This document shows positions 57,611 through 64,000 of a DNA stretch of 64,000 bases, one piece after another (within the stretch, counting starts at the first letter, position 1; every line of letters starts with the position of its first letter). This DNA is from Styela clava (taxonomy: Eukaryota; Chordata; Ascidiacea; Stolidobranchia; Styelidae). The translations under genes were made by a program, and so were the position numbers. Where the stretch lies: NCBI RefSeq assembly GCF_964204865.1, contig NC_135254.1, positions 5,709,001-5,773,000 on the forward strand, read 5' to 3'. Under the pieces are notes generated by a model. The model did no database searches and was not told the DNA's origin. It saw only the letters and a list, made by a program, of their open reading frames with translations.

Positions 57611-57822
57611 GGAGCTCAGAAGTATGTGCACCAAGATGGCACACAACCTGAACATAGTATGTGTTGTTGTACAGAATAACCTAGGTCCTAGATGAATTTA
57701 TTTTTTTAATACCAGAAGTTAACTGAAATCAAATATGTGTGTAACCACTTAGTTTGTAAAGCTGAAAATTGTAGATTGCTAAATGAAACTGGCTTTCCAG
57801 AAGTATGTGCACCAAGATGCTG
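57611..57822. repeat. Two half copies of the palindromic MITE
   Basis: GAAGTATGTGCACCAAGATG occurs at about 57,618 with CACACAACCTGAAC, and again at about 57,800. The right arms are missing. Confidence 0.65.
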
Positions 57823-57824
57823 TT

Positions 57825-58206
57825 CAAAACGTGCTGCTACTATTCTGCCATGATGAAATCTAATCTAAAAGGTTTCTTCTTTTCTCCCAATATGTCGTTA
57901 TGCTGAAATTTCCAAAATAATCCACGAGGAGGCGTAAAATGTTTTTTCTATTTTATTCTCTCCGATACCCATTTTAAATTTATTAGACGTTCAATACCGG
58001 TGTATTAGCAACTGAAAAAGATAATTGTTCAACTTTTTAGTGATTTTAGTGGAAGTAGAAAACCAATTTTAATTATCATATATATTTTCCTTAAAAGTAC
58101 CAAAAAATGCACTATGTTTGGTATTAAATATGGCCAGTTCAAAACGTGCTGCTACTATTCTGCCATGATGAAATCGAATCTATAAGGTTTCTCCTTTTCT
58201 CCCAAT
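57825..58206. repeat. Direct repeat pair, about 68 bp, 312 bp apart
   Basis: GTTCAAAACGTGCTGCTACT and CTGCCATGATGAAATC with TTTTCTCCCAATA occur at 57,825-57,893 and 58,137-58,206. Confidence 0.85.
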
Positions 58207-58350
58207 AGTTAGGTTAGATCGATCCAGTATCACATGCTGAGTCAGTAATCCTAGAAACATGGTGCAGGGCTGAGAACGTATGTTGGGGTGTAATTTTTTG
58301 ACCAGATCTTGGAGGCATGCGATCTCCTTTTGTAACATTGAAAACATAAA

Positions 58351-59113
58351 TTATGCAAAAGGTTTCACTTCGGTATGAGTTCGCTCATGCGCACGTAAAT
58401 TTATTAAATCTGAAAAACTCTTTTCACATTGTGTACAAGGATACTGTTTATGCTGTTGTAAACTAGACAGTTGTGAAAAACCCTTTTCACATTGTTTGCA
58501 AACATAAGGCTTCTCTCCAATATGAATTCGCTCATGCCTATGTAAATGAGATAATCGTGAAAAACACTTCCCATATTGTTTGCAAACATAAGGTTTTGTT
58601 CCTGTATGAGTTCGCTTATGCTCTTGTAAATGAGATGATTTCGAAAACCACTTTCCGCATTGTTTACAAACATAAGGTTTCTCACCAGTATGAGTTCGCT
58701 TATGCACATTTAAATGCCACTCTGATTTGAAATTCTTTCCACATTGTTGGCAAACAAAGGTTTCATCTCTACTGCTGGTTTGTAAATTTGACCCTGGTAA
58801 CATTCAATCGCACACAACTGATTTTCCAGTTTCAGCTTCATCACTCAAACCACTTTCTCGACATTTTTCTTCGCCACCTCTTTGTAAAGAACTTTTACTG
58901 ATAATGTCTTTTCCGTAACGCTTCTCAGGAGTTGGTAAGCTGACTATTTCCCACAATGTTGTTGGTTGCATATTCGCATAAATCTCCAGTTCCATCATTA
59001 ATGTGCAAAAACATATGCTTTTCCAAACTGGGCCCTGATGGAAAGTTTTCATCACAGATAAGGCAGGGAAATACGTTTTCGGTGGAGTCTATGATTTCGG
59101 TAAAATTTTCCAT
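58351..59113 (-). pseudogene. Zinc-finger gene copy E, disrupted
   Basis: Paralogue of copy D. The start MENFTEIIDSTENVFPCLIC at 59,113 lies just after a TTTTTCAG/ATATTC acceptor. The frame fails near 58,970, and the following frame reaches a stop (VVCD-stop) right before [20 protein letters not shown] at 58,803. The remaining array has two good fingers, a third with Cys to Tyr (CKQYGK), a fourth fused by an in-frame deletion (LQQHKQYPCTQC) and a fifth. It ends TEVKPFA-stop. A frame break and a stop before the array argue for a pseudogene, although the array itself is open. Confidence 0.8.
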
Positions 59114-59378
59114 AGTTAGGAATATCTGAAAAATCCTTGTATGTTTTCTATACTTTGCACCACTGACTATCGCCTACACTAAAAACGATCAAATATATGT
59201 ACACAAAGGCCAAAACGAAGTAGTAGTAGGGTGACTCTATGCGGAACTCTGGGAATATTTGATACCGTTTGCAGGTATGTATACAATCTGTCTACTACCA
59301 GTACGTAGTTCGCAGTCTTCACCTGAATGTCAAAAAGCAACAAAAGCGCCACAAGTCAGTCACCAAGTGTTAAATTTT

Positions 59379-59600
59379 TAATTTTGATGATGTCATTCCA
59401 CACAAAATGACAAATCTCACAGATAATAATACTAATAAATAATAAAAGTAATAGCTTTATAGCTTTACTTTAATGGCTTTATAGCTACAAATACTATCTT
59501 TGAACCATTGAAAATTTCAAAGCAATCGGTCCAGTCGCCATTGAGAAACGCTATTTTTCCACAACAGAAGAAAAAATACTACAGTAACAATAACAAGAGC
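59379..59600. repeat. Partial copy of the GTGCTCAAATATATG family
   Basis: Contains TTTTGATGATGTCAT, AGTAATAGCTTTATAGC (internally duplicated) and TTGAAAATTTCAAAGCAATC. It lacks clear termini. Confidence 0.6.
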
Positions 59601-60411
59601 ATAATTAGTTTAACTACAAAACGATCCAATGTAAACTTATACAAACAAAAAGGTTTTCTAGAGAATATACATTATTTTTCTCAACAGTTGAGCCTAAAAA
59701 TTATGAAAAATCACATTTCTATAGACCTAAAACACCGCCGTAGAAAATGCAAAAAGACGAAAAACTCACCAGGTCTCTCTGTAGCCGAGTTGTCCGCCTC
59801 CCCTTCACACTGTCCTCATCTTTCTTGACTTCTATATTAGGTAAATCAATGTTTGAGTATTTGGAGAGCTGCTTTTATATTCGAATTACCTGATTCCAAG
59901 ACAAAAGATCAACTTGACTCACGTATGCAGAAAGAAGTCAAATGTATAACTATGATACGATTTTTTTTTTGTGCCAAATAAATTCCAATGCCCAACGGAA
60001 TTTTCACTTTATTTTAAATACATAGTTTTTAAATCCTACTCCCCCCAATACATATGAATAGGAAAAATCAAAATACAGACAAAATTCATACCATTACCAC
60101 GATGTCATTAATTTAATATAATCCAATATATGCCCAAAACATTGAGTTAATCCACATGCAATCCACTCAGCAATTAGTTGTATATAATTTTAATTTACTG
60201 GTAATCAGTTTATTTTTAATTAGCATGAAAAATATAACAAGAATACAAAAATCACACAGAGAATATGGAAAAATCCACGCTTTTGTATTGGGTTTTTCCT
60301 ATTCGCCATCTATGTTCCATAGTTAATACATCATCCTCTTATGAAAATGATGTACAAATAACATACTTTCAATAATTTTCACAGTATGGTGCTGCATATA
60401 AACTTACATCA
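59601..60411. other. No gene recognised
   Basis: AT-rich, no supported exons. Confidence 0.4.
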
Positions 60412-61230
60412 TGATTGACCTATGTATAAGATCATGCATGTGCTCATATAACAATATTTCATTTCTTTCGCTTGCTTTTAGTAAATTTGAAATCCCTACC
60501 AGTTTACACTTGAAAATTGAACGCATACTACTTTTCATTTTATCTATTTCATCATATTTTACTAAATTTCGATATTCCCAAATTGTTGATTTTCCGCATA
60601 TTATTGTGATTAATTTTGATTTGCAAGTATTTTAATTAATATCTATGCAACACCATTGCCAAAAATCAATAGACCAGTCACATTCTAAAAATAGATGACA
60701 CACAGTTTCTTCAATATTATTTAAACATAGAACACATATTCCTGGTTCATCAATGAACCAGTGTTTTATTTTATCTCCTGTGGGCAACCCAATATGAATT
60801 ATCTCCCAACATAACTCTTTATACTTGTTTCCAATATTTTTTTCCATATTTTACTCCAATTAATTGCCTTAGTTAGGTGTAATTTATTTAAGATGTATTC
60901 CTTATGGTTTTTCAAAAATGTATCATTTTTCTTACTTTGTAAAATCCTATAAATTTGATTAGTGGTTAAGTCTTTCGACCCATTGTACCTATCAATTAAT
61001 ATTCTTGTTTGACCAAATTCCCTATTCTTTGATAAAATCTCTCTCCATTCTATTGGAAGTGCTTCTCATATTTGCCGTAATTCATTTTCGCACTTATTTA
61101 TCAAGCATTTTTTTCTTAAAGTACTTATTGCAGAGTTTTCTAGCTGGGGGTAGACTCTTTTGGAAATATCGTACAGTGTTTTGCCAAAGATATCACTACG
61201 GTACTATTAGACTCTAGTATTTTTTTATGT
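60412..61230 (-). pseudogene. LINE 3' fragment, Tx1/L1-type, zf-RVT end
   Basis: On minus, reading through several frame changes: ALPIEWREILSKNREFGQTR, RYNGSKDLTTNQIYRILQSK, then the open stretch WEIIHIGLPTGDKIKHWFID, CVLCLNNIEETVCHLFLECD and FWQW, the reverse-transcriptase zinc-binding domain (C-x2-C...H-x4-C). A distal piece reads CGKSTIWEYRNLVKY. This is the C-terminal end of ORF2 of an L1/Tx1-like LINE, 5'-truncated. Confidence 0.75.
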
Positions 61231-61353
61231 AAAATTAATTCTACCAGGAAAAAATTACATCAGGCATAAAATAAATTAAATGGGTCTTCGGGTCTTGACT
61301 TCCTTGTGTCTTTGTTTTGTAATGAATATCTGGCAGTATTTTTTAAAAATTAA

Positions 61354-61719
61354 AATTTTATTATTACATCTGTCATCTGTCACAAATTAAAATCAAGATC
61401 TCCGAAGAACCCCATCATCATCAAATTCGTCAGAAGATCAACGAAGAATATGGTGTATGGTAGAAAAAAAGAACTCAAAGGCAGCGGATTGTCCATCACT
61501 GAGTCCTTGACCCGTAGCAGGCTCAAGCTACTCAGCGCTGCCAAGGAAGCCTTCGGAAAACAAAAAGTGAGCACAATGAATGGGATTATCTACGCTTACC
61601 TAGATAAAAGGCGAGTAATATCTTCCTCAAATGATATCACTACTCTCTCTCGTCCCCTCTACTCCAAGGCTGCTGCCCGTTCAGTGGGACCAACCTCAAG
61701 ACGTAGCGGTAGCCTATGA
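61354..61719 (+). CDS. LINE ORF1, C-terminal part
   Basis: The open frame reads KNPIIIKFVRRSTKNMVYGR, then KELKGSGLSITESLTRSRLK and YLDKRRVISSSNDI, the conserved C-terminal ORF1 segment found with CR1/L2-like LINEs (pattern: PI-I-KF, R...KKxLKGxGISIxExLT). It ends at 61,719, 180 bp before ORF2. The upstream part of ORF1 is missing, so this is a remnant. Likely RNA-binding function in the intact element. Confidence 0.65.
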   Translation, partial: NFIITSVICHKLKSRSPKNPIIIKFVRRSTKNMVYGRKKELKGSGLSITESLTRSRLKLLSAAKEAFGKQKVSTMNGIIYAYLDKRRVISSSNDITTLSRPLYSKAAARSVGPTSRRSGSL

Positions 61720-61898
61720 GCGGAGGGGAACGATTAACTCATTCATAATCTCCATTTTTCTTATTTGAATAGGCTAGTGCTGTCTAATCAATGGTTCTCC
61801 ATCTTTTAAACATCTGGAAACCTATATAGCCAGACTAGATATTTAACTTATTTTTTTTTCATTTTTATTTTTTACTTTTATTTTGTTGTGCCACTGCC

Positions 61899-64000
61899 AT
61901 GAAAACTAATTTAAAATACCCATGTAGAAATTGCCACAAATCAGTTCGAATCAATCAAAAAGCTCTTTATTGTGACATTTGTTCTTCTTGGATACATTTA
62001 AAATGTACCAATATTTCTGGACAAAAATATGAAAATCTTGAATCTGAAGCTGATGAAATACCTTGGTGCTGTTTCCTTTGTGAAATAGACTGTATGCCAT
62101 TCTCTTGTCTCTCTGATTCTGAAATATCTGAGTTATTTGTTCCCCTTCATACAGAAAAAGCTGAAGCCCAGGCACTTGCCAAAATTCTTGATCCTGAATA
62201 CCTCAACAAAATGTTTCTTGATTCAGCAAATACTGATACTGATGAATTCAACAACATTGATAGTGTTTTCTTGTACAATTGCTCAAATCAATATATCTGC
62301 TCCAGTGATGTCAATGCCCTTAAATTCAACGACAGCCTTAAACTAAGTGGTTTCATGACCCTCTCCATCAATATCAGATCTTTAGCCTCTTTCAAAAACT
62401 TCACAAAATTTGAAGCACTAGTTAATTCACTGAATTGTAAGCCTCATGTAATTGCTGTAAATGAAACATGGATTGTATCTGGTACAAATGGCCATTTCAA
62501 TGCACTGGATGGCTATGTTTTTATCTCTAATAGTAGATCTCATCACCGAGGTGGTGGTGTTGGTCTCTACATTCGAAATGATTTGAAATACATTGTCCGC
62601 AAAGATATTACTATAATGTGCGAAAAGGTTTTTGAATCTATATTCATTGACATATCATTGGAAAATAAAACAATAACCTGCGGTACTATTTATAGATCAC
62701 CACTAACTGATGAATTGAACAATGCTAACTTTCGGAATCTCTTGTCCCAAGTTCTCTCAAAGATGAACAGGTTGAATTATAATTATATAATGGGTGACTT
62801 CAACTATAATCTTATTGATGAGTCCAATATGAATACCAGCCTATTTGTTGATATTATGCACAACCTGGCCTATTATTCTTTGATAAACTGCCCCACCAGG
62901 ATAACTTCAAGTTCTGCTACCTGTATAGACCATATCTGGACAAACGTATATGATAAAAAAATTAACAGTGCTGTTTTAGCAGAATGTGTTTCTGATCATC
63001 TGCCGATTGTACAATGCTCTCTTCTAGAAAAGCAAATTCAGACCAGAATTGAAACGCTTTATCGCCAGTTTACTTCGTCCAACTTGAATACGTTTAAGAA
63101 TGAACTGAATTCTATTGATATTGATGACTTCAGCAGCATCCAGGATCCCAACACTTGCTTTGAAAATTTTTTTGAAAAATTCTCCACTGCTTACTCTCAA
63201 TCTTTTCCTTACAAAAAACAGACAAACAGATCAAACAAACCTTGGTATGATACTGAGTTACGCAAACTCAACAAAGTCAAACAAAAACTTTATAAGAAAT
63301 TAATAAACAATAAAAACATAAATGACAAGCACAAATTACAGTTCAATGAATGCAGGAACCTTTATACTCGATTGCTCCACAAAAAGAAATCGAATTATTA
63401 CAAATCTAAATTTGCTTCTCACAAAGGCAACATCAAGGCAGTGTGGAAAACAATTAATGAGCTTATTGGTAAAAATAAAACAAATTCTTGTTCTTTGATT
63501 GGACTTGATTGCAGTAATACACAAACTGCAAATAAATTTAATGAACACTTTTCCCAAGTGGCACAAAGCCTGCTTGACTGTATGCCACAACCAGCTGGCT
63601 GTGACAAAAATTACATTTCATATCTTGGGAAGCAAGAATCCTCATCCATGTTCTTAAGGCCAGCTACATCATCAGAAATAAAAAATATTATACGCGATAT
63701 GAAGCCCAAGTCAAGTTTTGGAATCGATGGTATTCCATTTAAAATATTGAAATATGTTCCAGAACATATTATTGATATCCTGACATATATATTTAATCTT
63801 TCACTATCTAGTGGATTATTCATTGAAAGCTTCAAGACATCCAAAGTTCTTCCTCTGTTTAAAAAAGGTAGTGTTTCAGATCTTGGAAACTATAGACCTA
63901 TTAGTCTTTTACCATCGTTTTCTAAGATTCTTGAAAAAATAATGTATAGTAGAATGTCAAACTACTTTGAAATTAACAATGTTTTCCACTCGCATCAATT
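61899..64000 (+). CDS. LINE ORF2: PHD-like finger, APE endonuclease, RT (partial)
   Basis: Open for 700 codons to the window edge without a stop. N-terminal PHD-like finger (residues 7-60: YPCRNCHKSV, CDICSSWIHLKC, WCCFLC), then an acidic linker. The APE-type endonuclease has VNETWI, GGGVGLYIRN, GTIYRSP, MGDFNYNL, CIDHIWTN and VSDHLPIVQ. A basic linker follows, then the start of the RT (MKPKSSFGIDGIPFKILKYV, LPLFKKGSVSDLGNYRPISL, FSKILEKIMYSRMSNYF). Start chosen at the first ATG, just before the cysteine finger and after a T-rich stretch. The catalytic RT part lies outside. Lack of lesions suggests a recent copy. Confidence 0.88.
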   Translation, partial: MKTNLKYPCRNCHKSVRINQKALYCDICSSWIHLKCTNISGQKYENLESEADEIPWCCFLCEIDCMPFSCLSDSEISELFVPLHTEKAEAQALAKILDPEYLNKMFLDSANTDTDEFNNIDSVFLYNCSNQYICSSDVNALKFNDSLKLSGFMTLSINIRSLASFKNFTKFEALVNSLNCKPHVIAVNETWIVSGTNGHFNALDGYVFISNSRSHHRGGGVGLYIRNDLKYIVRKDITIMCEKVFESIFIDISLENKTITCGTIYRSPLTDELNNANFRNLLSQVLSKMNRLNYNYIMGDFNYNLIDESNMNTSLFVDIMHNLAYYSLINCPTRITSSSATCIDHIWTNVYDKKINSAVLAECVSDHLPIVQCSLLEKQIQTRIETLYRQFTSSNLNTFKNELNSIDIDDFSSIQDPNTCFENFFEKFSTAYSQSFPYKKQTNRSNKPWYDTELRKLNKVKQKLYKKLINNKNINDKHKLQFNECRNLYTRLLHKKKSNYYKSKFASHKGNIKAVWKTINELIGKNKTNSCSLIGLDCSNTQTANKFNEHFSQVAQSLLDCMPQPAGCDKNYISYLGKQESSSMFLRPATSSEIKNIIRDMKPKSSFGIDGIPFKILKYVPEHIIDILTYIFNLSLSSGLFIESFKTSKVLPLFKKGSVSDLGNYRPISLLPSFSKILEKIMYSRMSNYFEINNVFHSHQ

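Larger units (their letters stand above)
61354..64000 (+). mobile_element. CR1/L2-type LINE, runs off the window
   Basis: Contains the end of ORF1 (61,354-61,719) and a long intact ORF2 starting at 61,899. The 5' end appears truncated within ORF1. Assignment to the CR1/L2/Rex1 side of the Jockey superfamily rests on the LPLFKKGSVSDLGNYRPISL RT motif and absence of RNase H so far. Confidence 0.8.

Overview
This window is eukaryotic, AT-rich, gene-poor and dominated by transposable elements. It looks like a marine invertebrate. An ascidian is my best guess, from the mix of short introns, THAP/hAT/piggyBac/I-type LINE content, C2H2 [10 protein letters not shown] arrays and a GGAQLANIYD-type C-type lectin. 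That guess rests on recall of such genomes, not on a search.

Layout. (1) 1-4.0 kb and 8.6-13.4 kb: a small C2H2 zinc-finger cluster, with two plus-strand copies and two minus-strand copies, sharing duplicated 3' flanks. A fifth copy lies at 58.4-59.1 kb. Only the copies at 2789-3715 and 9777-11012 keep long open arrays. (2) 457-1914: a TA-flanked inverted-repeat element whose empty site is preserved in the paralogue near 12.03 kb. (3) 5.1-8.0 kb: a decayed DUF4371-type hAT. (4) 16,595-23,560: a 6,966-bp foldback-like element with a 9-bp target duplication; both arms are long arrays of a 72-bp repeat in inverted orientation. (5) 27,301-32,854: a TTAA-flanked, Kolobok-like element with about 200-bp terminal inverted repeats. 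It carries a spliced THAP-DDE transposase gene on plus and, converging on it, a spliced P2X7-'ballast'-domain gene on minus whose 3' side has a histone-type stem-loop. (6) 33.5-35.6 kb: exons of a C-type lectin gene. (7) 37,268-43,396: an I-group LINE on minus with gag knuckles, APE endonuclease, a broken RT and RNase H. Its ORF2 is interrupted by a 1-kb hAT MITE that itself contains a tRNA-type SINE. (8) 45.2-49.2 kb: two hAT derivatives with perfect 8-bp target duplications, one holding a nested MITE. (9) 49.6-50.6 kb: a broken BTB-BACK-BACK gene. (10) 54,378-57,067: a piggyBac-like element with a twice-frameshifted transposase. (11) 60.4-61.2 kb: a Tx1/L1-type LINE tail on minus. (12) 61.4-64.0 kb: a CR1/L2-type LINE on plus whose ORF2 is open to the window end.

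Few host genes are visible: the zinc-finger cluster, the lectin exons and possibly a small spliced gene at 51.7-54.0 kb. The most notable units are the two-gene Kolobok-like element and the foldback element. Most coding regions here belong to elements and carry single-base indels, many next to homopolymers; some could be assembly errors.
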